From assembly GCF_021044425.1 (NCBI RefSeq), contig NZ_JAJNEC010000005.1:1054001-1118000 (forward strand): a stretch of 64,000 nt of DNA, given 5' to 3'. The position numbers and the translations under genes were made by a program. Below, in pieces: positions 17,549 to 25,834 of the stretch; positions within the stretch are counted from its first letter, which is position 1; every line of letters starts with the position of its first letter. Below the pieces are notes generated by a model. The model saw nothing but the letters and a program-made list of their open reading frames with translations, had not been told where the DNA came from and did no database searches. Origin of the DNA: Niabella pedocola (GTDB taxonomy: Bacteria; Bacteroidota; Bacteroidia; Chitinophagales; Chitinophagaceae).

Positions 17549-18760
17549 ATGTTAGAAGGCAAGAAAATAGCCATTGGGATCAGCGGCAGCATTGCTGCGT
17601 ACAAGATCGTTCACCTGGTACGCCTGTTGGTAAAAGAAAAGGCCGTTGTAAAAGTGATCATGACACCAGCCGCCCGTGATTTTGTTGCGCCGCTTACCTT
17701 ATCTACCCTTTCAAAAAATGAAGTGCTTATCGACATCGCATCCGGCAATACCTGGGCCAACCATGTGGAGCTGGGCCGCTGGGCCGACCTGCTGTTAATA
17801 GCACCGCTCAGTTGCAATACGCTGGCAAAAATGGCATATGGACATTGTGATAACCTGTTGCTTTCAGTATACCTCTCTGCCACCTGCCCGGTAATGGTAT
17901 CCCCGGCAATGGATGACGATATGTGGCGCCATCCTGCCACCCAGAAAAATATCGAAGCGTTGAAAGCATTCGGGCATACCGTACTTACGCCCCGTTATGG
18001 TGAACTGGCCAGCGGACTCATTGGCGAGGGTCGCATGGAAGAACCGGAAGCGATCCTTGAAGCGATAGACGCTTTTTTTAAACAGGCTTCGGGCACGGAT
18101 CTGAAAGGCAAAAAAGTACTGGTAACCGCCGGCCCTACTCAGGAGGCGCTGGACCCGGTGCGTTTTATTGGCAATCACTCTTCCGGAAAAATGGGGTATG
18201 CCCTTGCAAAAGAATGTTTGCGGCGGGGTGCAGCGGTAGTACTGGTACTGGGTCCTGCTCCTGCGGTTCTGCAACAGGATCTTTCGGGCATCACACTTGT
18301 AAACGTGGTATCCGCAGAAGAAATGTACCAGGCCTGTATGGATCATTTTCCTTCGGCTGATATAGCATTAATGGCAGCTGCGGTTGCAGATTACAGACCC
18401 GCAACCGTAAGTGATACCAAAATAAAAAAACAGGACAGCGATCTGGCGCTAACCCTGGTTAAGACCAGGGATATCCTGGCTTCCCTGGGTGCCGTAAAAA
18501 CCGGTAACCAGGTGCTCCTGGGGTTTGCCCTTGAAACGAATAATGAAGAAGTACACGCGCTTGAAAAACTGCATAAAAAGAATGCCGACTATATCGTGCT
18601 GAATTCATTAAACGACGGGGCCGCTTTTGGTGCAGATACCAATAAAATAACCATTTATTCAAAAACAGGTGAAAAGACCAGCTTTACGTCCAAGTCAAAA
18701 ACGGCCGTAGCACAGGATATCATAGATACTATCGTAAAAACGGGCATCACAACAACATGA
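17549..18760 (+). CDS. coaBC: Bifunctional phosphopantothenoylcysteine decarboxylase/synthetase
   Basis: A 403-residue fusion that makes 4'-phosphopantetheine for coenzyme A: the N-terminal flavoprotein (CoaC, about 1-185) decarboxylates phosphopantothenoylcysteine, the C-terminal domain (CoaB) forms it with a nucleotide. Visible are GISGSIAAYK at the FMN site, NHVELGRWADLLLIAP with the catalytic His, and the CoaB motif GNHSSGKMGYALA. Two positions differ from E. coli Dfp: the PAMN motif is PAMD (Asp122) and the usual Cys of the ACG-GRM loop is Ser155 (LASGLIGEGRM). As far as I recall this is the usual Bacteroidota form rather than a defect. The stop overlaps the next gene by four bases. Confidence 0.94.
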   Translation: MLEGKKIAIGISGSIAAYKIVHLVRLLVKEKAVVKVIMTPAARDFVAPLTLSTLSKNEVLIDIASGNTWANHVELGRWADLLLIAPLSCNTLAKMAYGHCDNLLLSVYLSATCPVMVSPAMDDDMWRHPATQKNIEALKAFGHTVLTPRYGELASGLIGEGRMEEPEAILEAIDAFFKQASGTDLKGKKVLVTAGPTQEALDPVRFIGNHSSGKMGYALAKECLRRGAAVVLVLGPAPAVLQQDLSGITLVNVVSAEEMYQACMDHFPSADIALMAAAVADYRPATVSDTKIKKQDSDLALTLVKTRDILASLGAVKTGNQVLLGFALETNNEEVHALEKLHKKNADYIVLNSLNDGAAFGADTNKITIYSKTGEKTSFTSKSKTAVAQDIIDTIVKTGITTT

Positions 18761-19170
18761 AAAAATTATTACCGCTCTTGGTATGGAGTTTAACTTTTGC
18801 TGCCTGCGGATTGGGGCGGCCCAAAGACGTTTTGCCACAGGATAAAATGCAGGCCGTTTTATGGGATATTGCCCAGGGCAGCGAATTTGTAAACGGCTAC
18901 GTGTACAACCGCTATCCGGACCTGAACCGGGCGGTTGTAAACCAACAGGCCTTGAAACAGATCTTCACCCTGCATAAGATCTCCAAAAAGGAGTTTGAGA
19001 AGAGCCTCGAATATTACCAGCGTAAGCCCGACATCTTTGTGGCCATGCTGGATTCGATCAATGCACAACAAAAAAGAGCCAAAAAACCGGAAACCCCGGC
19101 TACAGCCGATACGGCCCGGGCGCCGTCGCCTGCAGGGGAACCGGCTTCAAAAAGAGCCCCCGCTCCTTAA
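18757..19170 (+). CDS. DUF4296 lipoprotein
   Basis: A 137-residue lipoprotein (signal MKKLLPLLVWSLTFAAC, Cys17). The family DUF4296 pattern is seen: VLPQDKMQAVLWDIAQGSEF, then a helix pair with IFTLHKISKKEFEKSLEYYQRKPD. The last 35 residues are P/A/K-rich and disordered. It overlaps coaBC by four bases (ATGA), so it is in the same operon. The function is unknown; it probably sits in a membrane facing the periplasm. Confidence 0.85.
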   Translation: MKKLLPLLVWSLTFAACGLGRPKDVLPQDKMQAVLWDIAQGSEFVNGYVYNRYPDLNRAVVNQQALKQIFTLHKISKKEFEKSLEYYQRKPDIFVAMLDSINAQQKRAKKPETPATADTARAPSPAGEPASKRAPAP

Positions 19171-19200
19171 TACGCCGCGGCTGCGGCTTCTATCTACTGG

Positions 19201-20019
19201 ATGATGCGTTATATATGTTTCAACGGCGTTTTTGCAGATGCAGCACTCCCCGCTATTGACGCCGCTAATAAAAGTTACCGCTACGGAGATGGTTTTTTTG
19301 AAACCATCCGGGTACATCACGCGCAGGTACCTCTGTGGCAGCTACACCGGGAGCGGATCCTCCGCAGTCTATCACTTTTAGGATACGCCTTTGCGGCAGG
19401 TGTAACCATTGAGCATCTTTATGACCAGCTGCTGGAACTCTGCGCGCGCAACCAGTGTACAGCACAGGCCCGGGTACGCATTTCCTTCTCAAACGGCAAT
19501 GGCGGACTCTTTGATCCATCCTGTGTGCACTACCTGATAGAGGCGCACGCCTTTACAACGCCGGTTGCAGACGAAGGCCTCTCCCTTGGGATTTATCATG
19601 AACTGCAAAAAGACGCACATTATTTCTCCTCCTTAAAACTGTCCAATAGCTTCATCTATAGCCGTGCAGCGCAGGCTTGTAACCGGCTGGGCTGGAACGA
19701 CTGCGTGATTCAAAATAAAGACGGGGCCATCATCGAAACAGTGATCTCCAACCTGTTCTGGATCAAAAACGAGGAAATCTTTACGCCACCGGTTACCGAT
19801 GGCTGCGTAGCAGGTGTATTCCGCTCATACCTGCTGGCCACAGAACCGGGGATCACCGAACGGTCCTGTACCCTGAATGCATTAGAAGAGGCCGACGAAC
19901 TGTTTTTAACCAATGCGCTCCGGGGTATCCGGAAGGTGGGGCAGTTTAATGGAAAAACATATGCCGGCGATCAAACAACGGCCCTGCTTTCCCGCCATCA
20001 GCAACGGCTCTTTCCATAA
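19201..20019 (+). CDS. pabC: Class IV aminotransferase, probable aminodeoxychorismate lyase
   Basis: A 272-residue PLP enzyme of fold type IV. Features: YRYGDGFFETIRV near the N-terminus, the PLP lysine in SSLKLSNSFIYSRA, and an ETVISNLFWIKNEEIFTPP segment with the conserved E-x-x-x-N-x-F pattern. In folate synthesis PabC releases p-aminobenzoate from aminodeoxychorismate. D-amino acid and branched-chain aminotransferases share the fold, so the symbol is a best guess from length and the ETVISNLF motif. ATG at 19201 (or 19204) starts it, 30 bp after the DUF4296 gene. It converges with mqnD. Confidence 0.75.
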   Translation: MMRYICFNGVFADAALPAIDAANKSYRYGDGFFETIRVHHAQVPLWQLHRERILRSLSLLGYAFAAGVTIEHLYDQLLELCARNQCTAQARVRISFSNGNGGLFDPSCVHYLIEAHAFTTPVADEGLSLGIYHELQKDAHYFSSLKLSNSFIYSRAAQACNRLGWNDCVIQNKDGAIIETVISNLFWIKNEEIFTPPVTDGCVAGVFRSYLLATEPGITERSCTLNALEEADELFLTNALRGIRKVGQFNGKTYAGDQTTALLSRHQQRLFP

Positions 20020-20130
20020 CAGCTTTATTCAGTACAGGTGTTTCATAAAAATATTCCGGTACGCTGGTGCCGCTGCATCCGTATTATGCGTTACGGGAAT
20101 CAGCCACCGGCAGCCCATCCTGCACAAGGC

Positions 20131-20940
20131 TCAGGCATTGGTGTGCAGCCGGCTATAGACATCCGACAAGGTATCTACAGCGGCCCGGCCTTCGCTGCCC
20201 AGGTCCAGGCTATAGTTATTTACATACAGGTCGATATGCTTACGCATAACGTCCTCGCTCATTGCCTGCGCATGTTCTTTTACATAAGCAGACACTTCCG
20301 GATACCGGTCAAATGCGTATTGAAGACTTTTATGGATCAGCGCATCCACCTGATTGAAAACAGCGCCGCCCAGTGATTTTTTGATCACAATGCCCCCCAG
20401 GGGAATGGGTACCTTCATTTTCTGCTCCCAGTATTCCCCCAGGTCGGTAACCTTTACCAGGCCTTTATCCTGGTAGGTAAACCGGTTCTCATGAATGATC
20501 ACGCCCAGCTCCGCTGAACCCGTTACCACAGCATCTTCGATTTCATGAAACACTCCAAATGATTTATGATGCGCATCCGGATAGGCAAAGCTAAAAAGCA
20601 GGTGCGCCGTGGTGTTTACCCCGGGCAACACAACAGTTGCATCATTGATCTCAGCTTCCGTGAAAGGCTGTTGCCGGCGGCTGATCAATAATGGCCCTAC
20701 ACCTTTTCCCAAGGCGCTGCCGGAATTCAATAACGCATATTGATCCAGGGTTTTAAAATAAGCGGGAAAACTCAGCTTGGTTATATCCAGCTTCCCTTCC
20801 AGCGCCCAGCGGTTCAGCGTTTCGACATCTTCCAGCACGGCTTCAAACTCCACACCTTCCGTATCGATCTTTCCATTGACCAGTGCATCAAAAATAAACG
20901 TATCGTTCGGACAAGGCGAAAATCCCAGCTTTAGTTTCAT
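20131..20940 (-). CDS. mqnD: 1,4-dihydroxy-6-naphthoate synthase
   Basis: A 269-residue enzyme of the futalosine route to menaquinone; it turns cyclic dehypoxanthine futalosine into 1,4-dihydroxy-6-naphthoate. The periplasmic-binding-protein-like fold is recognised from GFSPCPNDTFIFDALV, ITKLSFPAYF and GVGPLLISR (the last in all MqnD). There is no signal peptide, as expected for the cytoplasmic enzyme. It lies 52 bp downstream of mqnB on the same strand. Other mqn genes (A, C, E) are not in this window. Confidence 0.93.
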   Translation of the reverse strand: MKLKLGFSPCPNDTFIFDALVNGKIDTEGVEFEAVLEDVETLNRWALEGKLDITKLSFPAYFKTLDQYALLNSGSALGKGVGPLLISRRQQPFTEAEINDATVVLPGVNTTAHLLFSFAYPDAHHKSFGVFHEIEDAVVTGSAELGVIIHENRFTYQDKGLVKVTDLGEYWEQKMKVPIPLGGIVIKKSLGGAVFNQVDALIHKSLQYAFDRYPEVSAYVKEHAQAMSEDVMRKHIDLYVNNYSLDLGSEGRAAVDTLSDVYSRLHTNA

Positions 20941-20992
20941 ATATACTTCTTATTCATTTAATAAACAGGAACCGATAAAAAATGTTTACCCG

Positions 20993-21640
20993 TTATGAAG
21001 TAAACTGTGTTAACAACCGCTCCGTATGTTCGGCAAGATTGGCAATGGCCGCTTTCAATGCCCATTGCGTCTTATCTCTTTCACCCACGTAATTAGATAC
21101 CGCTCTTACCTGGAGAAAAGGCTGGTTCTCCAGGAGGGCCACGTAATGGAAGGCGGCACCCTCCATTGATTCTATTTCCGCACCCAGGCTGTCTTTAAAA
21201 TGCCCGATGGTATCTGCAGCCGTTGTAACCTCATTAATTGTAACCCCGTTTGCCGGTTCCAGCCCGGTAAGCTCCACTAACCGGCTATGGGTATTGTAAA
21301 GCCGTCCCCCGGTAAACGGGGCAGCGTCTGCATCGGCCAGCTGCAGGTCAAATACCGATTTCCTCCGGCCGGCTTCCACCACGCCCAGGTCACCAAAACA
21401 CTCGCTGCGGATCACCGCTACTGCGCCCGGTGCATACCGGTGCACAAAACTGCCGCCAATACCGGCCTGCAATACCAGGTCATACCGTTGCCGGGCCAGC
21501 TGCCGCGTGAGCCCATATGCGGTGCTTACACCGCCAATACCCGTAATGAGCACATCCACCTGCTCCTGCGCTTTCAAAAAGGAATTTAACGGCTTTATTT
21601 CCAGCTCAGTGGCCGCCACCAATAATATTTTTTTCTGCAT
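20993..21640 (-). CDS. mqnB: Futalosine hydrolase
   Basis: A 215-residue nucleosidase of the PNP/UDP phosphorylase fold. It splits futalosine to dehypoxanthine futalosine and hypoxanthine in menaquinone synthesis. Seen: the start VAATELEIKPL, QAGIGGSF in the phosphate/ribose loop, a SMEGAAFHYVAL segment with the catalytic Glu-Met-Glu type region, and RAVSNYVGERD near the end. The neighbouring mqnD makes this assignment better than a general nucleosidase such as MTAN. Confidence 0.93.
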   Translation of the reverse strand: MQKKILLVAATELEIKPLNSFLKAQEQVDVLITGIGGVSTAYGLTRQLARQRYDLVLQAGIGGSFVHRYAPGAVAVIRSECFGDLGVVEAGRRKSVFDLQLADADAAPFTGGRLYNTHSRLVELTGLEPANGVTINEVTTAADTIGHFKDSLGAEIESMEGAAFHYVALLENQPFLQVRAVSNYVGERDKTQWALKAAIANLAEHTERLLTQFTS

Positions 21641-21752
21641 ATGTCCGTTACCGATTGCTTTACTTATCCGTTTTAACAGCTTTTGCTGCCTGATACCGGC
21701 AAAAATGTGCTGCGCTGCTAAGTTCGGGCATTTTTATAATTGAGGGAAATGT

Positions 21753-21760
21753 TACCTTTG
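21753..21760 (+). promoter_or_regulatory. -7 box (TACCTTTG) for the pterin gene cluster
   Basis: Perfect TAnnTTTG with a T-rich stretch near -33 (21730-21735). It predicts a transcription start near 21765 and a leader of about 80 nt. Confidence 0.6.
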
Positions 21761-21810
21761 CAGTCTGTTTTTTTTGAAGCTGGTATTTTTTTCAGGCAAC
21801 ACCCGCTTCA

Positions 21811-21830
21811 AAGCCGGAAAAAACCGGCTT
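21811..21830 (+). promoter_or_regulatory. Hairpin in the leader before the first pterin synthase
   Basis: AAGCCGG (21811-21817) pairs with CCGGCTT (21824-21830) across an AAAAAA loop. It ends 15 nt before ATG 21846 and could affect ribosome access. No riboswitch consensus is recognised. Confidence 0.4.
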
Positions 21831-21845
21831 ATTTATTTATGATAT

Positions 21846-22253
21846 ATGGTATATCTCACAAGAATTGAACACTTTAATGCCGCGCACAAACTTTTTAACC
21901 CTGCATGGACCGAGGCGCAGAATGAGCAGGTTTTTGGCAAATGTGCCAACAGGAACTGGCATGGGCATAACTACGAACTATACATTACCGTAAAGGGGGA
22001 ACCCGATCCGGATACCGGTTTTGTGTATGATGTAAAAAAATTGAGCGAGATCATTAAAGATCATATTATTGAAAAACTGGATCATCGCAATCTGAATGAG
22101 GACGTTGATTTTATGAAGGGAAAATTGTGCAGTACGGAAAACCTGGCCATTGCGATCTGGAATGAACTGACACCTCATTTACCCGCCGGCGTATTCCTGC
22201 ATTGCATAAAACTGTATGAAACGCCACGGATTTATGTGGAGTATTTTGGTTAA
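21846..22253 (+). CDS. 6-pyruvoyl tetrahydropterin synthase/QueD family protein, copy 1
   Basis: A 135-residue enzyme of the T-fold acting on dihydroneopterin triphosphate. Zinc and catalytic residues are present: the His in NAAHKLFNP, then FGKCANRNWHGHNY with Cys and His-Gly-His spaced C-x5-HGH, LDHRNLN (Asp-His) and YETPRIYVEY (Glu). C-x5-HGH is the spacing of 6-pyruvoyl tetrahydropterin synthases, whereas E. coli QueD has C-x3-HGH. So it may make a pterin rather than the queuosine precursor, or both. It is followed by a paralogue and folE in one operon. Confidence 0.88.
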   Translation: MVYLTRIEHFNAAHKLFNPAWTEAQNEQVFGKCANRNWHGHNYELYITVKGEPDPDTGFVYDVKKLSEIIKDHIIEKLDHRNLNEDVDFMKGKLCSTENLAIAIWNELTPHLPAGVFLHCIKLYETPRIYVEYFG

Positions 22254-22277
22254 GTTTGTACGTACCATTCGTCCAGT

Positions 22278-22688
22278 ATGAAAGTATCCGTTTTCAGGAA
22301 GGAGCATTTTAACGCAGCACACCGGCTCTTTAACCCGGCCTGGGATGACGCTACCAATGAACGCATTTTTGGCAAGTGTTCCCTGCCGCATTATCATGGT
22401 CATAATTATGAACTGGAAATAAAAATAACCGGGGAAGTGGATCCTCAAACCGGCTTTGTAATGGACCTGAAAGTGCTGAGCGAGCTGGTTGCAAAAAATG
22501 TGATTGAGAAATTCGATCACCGGAACCTGAATCTGGATACCGATGAATTTAAACATACGAACCCAACTGCAGAGAACATTGCAATTGCGATTTACAATAT
22601 TCTCCGGCCACATATTCAAAGCGATCATGATCTGATGATCCGCCTGTATGAAACGCCCAGAAATTTTGTAGAGTATCCATCATCTTAA
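22278..22688 (+). CDS. 6-pyruvoyl tetrahydropterin synthase/QueD family protein, copy 2
   Basis: A 136-residue paralogue of the preceding gene, sharing the start (REHFNAAHRLFNP), FGKCSLPHYHGHNY, KFDHRNLNLD and YETPRNFVEY. All zinc ligands, the catalytic Cys and the Asp-His pair are kept, so it should be active. The two copies differ mostly between the HGH motif and the Asp-His pair and in the C-terminal third. It is 24 bp after copy 1 and 14 bp before folE. Which copy serves queuosine and which serves pterins cannot be decided from sequence. Confidence 0.88.
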   Translation: MKVSVFRKEHFNAAHRLFNPAWDDATNERIFGKCSLPHYHGHNYELEIKITGEVDPQTGFVMDLKVLSELVAKNVIEKFDHRNLNLDTDEFKHTNPTAENIAIAIYNILRPHIQSDHDLMIRLYETPRNFVEYPSS

Positions 22689-22702
22689 ATTGCCCGGAAA
22701 CT

Positions 22703-23299
22703 ATGGCTTATAAAAAAGAAGATATATATGATGAACCGGTAACGGATGCGCTCACACAGCATTACAAACAGGTAATTGAGCAGCTGGGAGAAGATCCGGA
22801 ACGGGAAGGCCTGATGAAAACACCCGAGCGGGTAGCCAAGGCCATGCAGGTGTTAACACAGGGCTATCATATGGATGCGCACGAGATCATCAACTCGGCT
22901 AAATTCCATGAAGATGTAAGCGAAATGATCATCGTAAAGGATATTGAGCTGTACAGCCTTTGTGAGCATCACATGCTTCCTTTTTTCGGAAGGGCACATG
23001 TGGCTTATATCCCCAATGGCTGGATCACCGGCCTGAGCAAGATCGCCCGGGTAGTAGATGTTTACTCACATCGCCTGCAGGTACAGGAACGCCTTACCGT
23101 ACAGATCATGAATGCGATTAAGGAAACATTAAACCCGCTGGGTGTTGCCGTGGTCATTGAGGCAAAGCACCTCTGCATGATGATGCGAGGCGTTCAGAAA
23201 CAAAACTCTGAAACCACCACCTCCGCATTTGACGGCGAATTTCAAAAGAACTCAACGCGGAGTGAATTTTTAAAGCTCATCAGCGCACGATTAAGTTAA
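22703..23299 (+). CDS. folE: GTP cyclohydrolase I (type IA)
   Basis: A 198-residue enzyme that turns GTP into dihydroneopterin triphosphate, the first step to folate, pterins and queuosine. Zinc ligands are visible in LYSLCEHHMLPFFG (Cys, His) and HLCMMMRGVQKQ (Cys); GLSKIARVVDVYSHRLQVQERLT carries the substrate-site residues. Its product is the substrate of the two enzymes encoded just upstream, so the three genes form one small metabolic unit. Confidence 0.96.
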   Translation: MAYKKEDIYDEPVTDALTQHYKQVIEQLGEDPEREGLMKTPERVAKAMQVLTQGYHMDAHEIINSAKFHEDVSEMIIVKDIELYSLCEHHMLPFFGRAHVAYIPNGWITGLSKIARVVDVYSHRLQVQERLTVQIMNAIKETLNPLGVAVVIEAKHLCMMMRGVQKQNSETTTSAFDGEFQKNSTRSEFLKLISARLS

Positions 23300-23328
23300 A
23301 GAAAACGAACCAAAATAAATAAGTGAAT

Positions 23329-24219
23329 ATGAAACAGGCAGTGGTATTTCCCGGACAGGGATCGCAGTTTACCGGGATGGGAAAAGAGCATTATGAAAAC
23401 AATGCATTTGCAAAGAAATTGTTTGAGCAGGGCAATGAAATCCTGGGATTCCGTCTTTCCGACATCATGTTTACAGGAACTGCAGATGAACTAAAGGAAA
23501 CAAAGGTTACCCAACCCGCTGTTTTTTTACATTCCATCGTAGCCTATAAGGTAATGGAGAACAACCGGCCCGATATGGTTGCCGGCCACTCCCTGGGTGA
23601 ATTTTCGGCATTGGTGGCCAATAACGTACTGGCATTTGAAGATGCCCTGCAACTGGTGGCCGTAAGAGCCAATGCGATGCAGCATGCCTGTGAACTGCAA
23701 CCCTCTACCATGGCTGCGGTATTGAACCTTCCGGATGAAACAGTAGAAGAGATCTGCAAGGCCATCCAGGATGAAACAGGAGAAATTGTTGTGGCGGCGA
23801 ACTACAACTGCCCCGGACAACTGGTGATCAGCGGAACGCTTAAAGGAATTGAAATTGCTGTTGAGCGTATGAAAGCAGCCGGGGCCAAACGGGCACTGGT
23901 GCTGCCCGTAGGCGGTGCGTTTCACTCACCCCTGATGGAGCCTGCACGAAAAGAGCTACAGGAAGCCATTGAAAAAACAGCCTTTCACCAGCCGATTTGT
24001 CCCATCTATCAAAATGTTGTAGCCAAACCGGTAATGGACAAAGAAGAGATCAAAGAAAACCTGATCGCCCAGCTTACCGGTGCCGTTCGATGGACACAGA
24101 GCATACAGGAAATGATTGCCAACGGTGCCACCCGCTTTACGGAAGCCGGCCCTGGCAAAGTACTACAGGGCCTGATCCAGAAGATTAATAAAGAAGTTGA
24201 AGTAAATGGGGTAAATTAA
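23329..24219 (+). CDS. fabD: Malonyl-CoA:ACP transacylase
   Basis: A 296-residue enzyme that loads malonyl groups onto acyl carrier protein for fatty acid synthesis. Motifs: FPGQGSQ at the start, nucleophile Ser88 in GHSLGEFSA, and the catalytic His in VGGAFHSPLM. ATG 23329 gives the usual N-terminus MKQAVVFPGQGSQ; an in-frame GTG lies two codons upstream (23323). It follows folE by 29 bp and ends in a terminator that overlaps its stop codon. Confidence 0.95.
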   Translation: MKQAVVFPGQGSQFTGMGKEHYENNAFAKKLFEQGNEILGFRLSDIMFTGTADELKETKVTQPAVFLHSIVAYKVMENNRPDMVAGHSLGEFSALVANNVLAFEDALQLVAVRANAMQHACELQPSTMAAVLNLPDETVEEICKAIQDETGEIVVAANYNCPGQLVISGTLKGIEIAVERMKAAGAKRALVLPVGGAFHSPLMEPARKELQEAIEKTAFHQPICPIYQNVVAKPVMDKEEIKENLIAQLTGAVRWTQSIQEMIANGATRFTEAGPGKVLQGLIQKINKEVEVNGVN

Positions 24220-24234
24220 CCCCATTTTTTTTTT
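24204..24234 (+). terminator. Rho-independent terminator overlapping the fabD stop
   Basis: AAATGGGG (24204-24211) pairs with CCCCATTT (24220-24227), followed by a run of T to 24234. The stop codon TAA lies in the loop. Confidence 0.88.
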
Positions 24235-24367
24235 GCGGACCTGTATCCGGATGCCCATTAAACCCGGCCACCGGCATCGTTGTCCATCTGCCGTCCATCA
24301 ATCCGCAACAGCCCCCTTTACGATTTCTTCCTACCTTCGGAATATTCGTTCACGGATCTTTTTTCAA

Positions 24368-25204
24368 ATGACCATACTTGCATTTACATTGATCATGTTG
24401 CTGGGCGCCTTTATGGCCGGATTGATCGGCTCCTTATCTGGTCTTGGAGGAGGCATCATTATCATTCCGTTACTTACTATCGGACTGGGTGTTGATATTC
24501 ATTATGCGGTTGGTGCGGCCCTGGTTTCGGTCATTGCCACTTCATCCGGATCGGCAGCGGCCTATGTACGGGAAGGCATCACCAATATGCGCCTGGGTAT
24601 CTTCCTGGAAATTGCCACCACTACCGGTGCTGTTTGCGGAGCCCTTATTTCCACGATTGCCCCCGGCTCCTTCATTGCCGTATTATTTGGGCTTACACTG
24701 ATCTTTTCCTCGATCAACTCCCTGCGCAAAAAGGAAGAACAGGTGCTGGAACAAAGCAGCCCGCTTGCCCGGAAATTAAAGCTGGACGGCAGTTACCCCG
24801 ACACCAACGGCCACCCGATCCGGTATGGCACCAAGCATGTATTGGGCGGTTTTGGAATGATGGGGATTGCAGGCATGATGTCGGGTCTGCTGGGCATCGG
24901 ATCCGGTGCCTTTAAAGTAATTGCGATGGACAACATCATGCGCATCCCCTTTAAGGTATCTACCACTACCAGCAATTTTATGATGGGCGTAACCGCCATT
25001 GCAAGTACAGTGATCTATTTACAAAAAGGGTATGTGCAGCCCGGCATTTGTATGCCCACGATGATCGGCGTACTCTTTGGTTCCATCGCCGGATCCAGGA
25101 TCCTTATCCGGTCTAACCCAAAAAAACTCCGCCTGTTCTTTGCGGTGATTATCCTGTTACTGGCAATCAACATGATCTATCACGGCATTGCCGGCAAAAT
25201 TTGA
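24368..25204 (+). CDS. TauE/SafE family membrane transporter
   Basis: A 278-residue inner membrane protein with about eight hydrophobic helices and the glycine-rich family repeats GSLSGLGGGIIIIPLL (first half) and SGLLGIGSGAFKV (second half). Members export sulfite, sulfoacetate or other organic anions. The start at ATG 24368 begins directly before the first helix; the 45 upstream codons are polar and not membrane-like. It is paired with a DUF1634 gene 4 bp downstream. The substrate is not known. Confidence 0.9.
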   Translation: MTILAFTLIMLLGAFMAGLIGSLSGLGGGIIIIPLLTIGLGVDIHYAVGAALVSVIATSSGSAAAYVREGITNMRLGIFLEIATTTGAVCGALISTIAPGSFIAVLFGLTLIFSSINSLRKKEEQVLEQSSPLARKLKLDGSYPDTNGHPIRYGTKHVLGGFGMMGIAGMMSGLLGIGSGAFKVIAMDNIMRIPFKVSTTTSNFMMGVTAIASTVIYLQKGYVQPGICMPTMIGVLFGSIAGSRILIRSNPKKLRLFFAVIILLLAINMIYHGIAGKI

Positions 25205-25208
25205 ACCT

Positions 25209-25601
25209 ATGGAACAGAAAAACCGGTTTACCGATAAAACCTTGCAGACCATTGTAGGCAACCTCCTTCGTTACGGTGTATGGCTGGCCCTGAGTGTGGG
25301 CGCCATCGGCGGTACCGTTTACCTGATAAAACACGGGCACGAAACCATTCACTACGGCAGTTTTACCGAAAGCGATAAAAGTATCGGCCAGCTGATTCAT
25401 GAAATGATCTCCGGTGTGCGGGAAGGCAGTGGTACCGCTATTATATTTTCAGGCATCATCCTGCTTTTTCTAACGCCAGCCCTGCGGCTGGTATTATCCT
25501 TTTTCTCTTTTCTTATTGAAAAAGATTATCTGTATGTACTCATCACCCTTGTAGTAATGTTGATCATCGGTATCAGTATTTCGCTGGGGTATAGTCATTA
25601 G
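25209..25601 (+). CDS. DUF1634 membrane protein
   Basis: A 130-residue protein with three hydrophobic helices (about 20-40, 75-100 and 105-128) and a polar loop between the first two. It matches DUF1634, a family often encoded next to TauE/SafE transporters, as here (gap of 4 bp). It may be an accessory subunit of the transporter; this rests on gene pairing only. Confidence 0.82.
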   Translation: MEQKNRFTDKTLQTIVGNLLRYGVWLALSVGAIGGTVYLIKHGHETIHYGSFTESDKSIGQLIHEMISGVREGSGTAIIFSGIILLFLTPALRLVLSFFSFLIEKDYLYVLITLVVMLIIGISISLGYSH

Positions 25602-25805
25602 GAGGGCAACACAAAGAATACAAGAACCCAAATGCCATCAAAACTTCGTGCTTATTAGCGCCTTAGTCACTTAGTGGCCATTCACCGCGGATGATAAGAA
25701 CCATTTCGTCCAACTTTCACCACACACTTTTACCATACTTCCTTTTTACGGCCAGGCGCAACAACAACATAACATACCCATAGGAAGTGCTTCACGCTTA
25801 TTTAG

Positions 25806-25813
25806 TATTTTCG
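25806..25813 (+). promoter_or_regulatory. -7 box (TATTTTCG) before the glycosyltransferase gene
   Basis: Seven of eight positions of TAnnTTTG, 21 bp before ATG 25835. It supports that start over the upstream GTG 25787. The 233-bp gap also holds CTTAGTCACTTAGTGG (about 25661-25677), a short direct repeat of CTTAGT. Confidence 0.4.
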
Positions 25814-25834
25814 CAGAAACAGACAGTTCCCATT

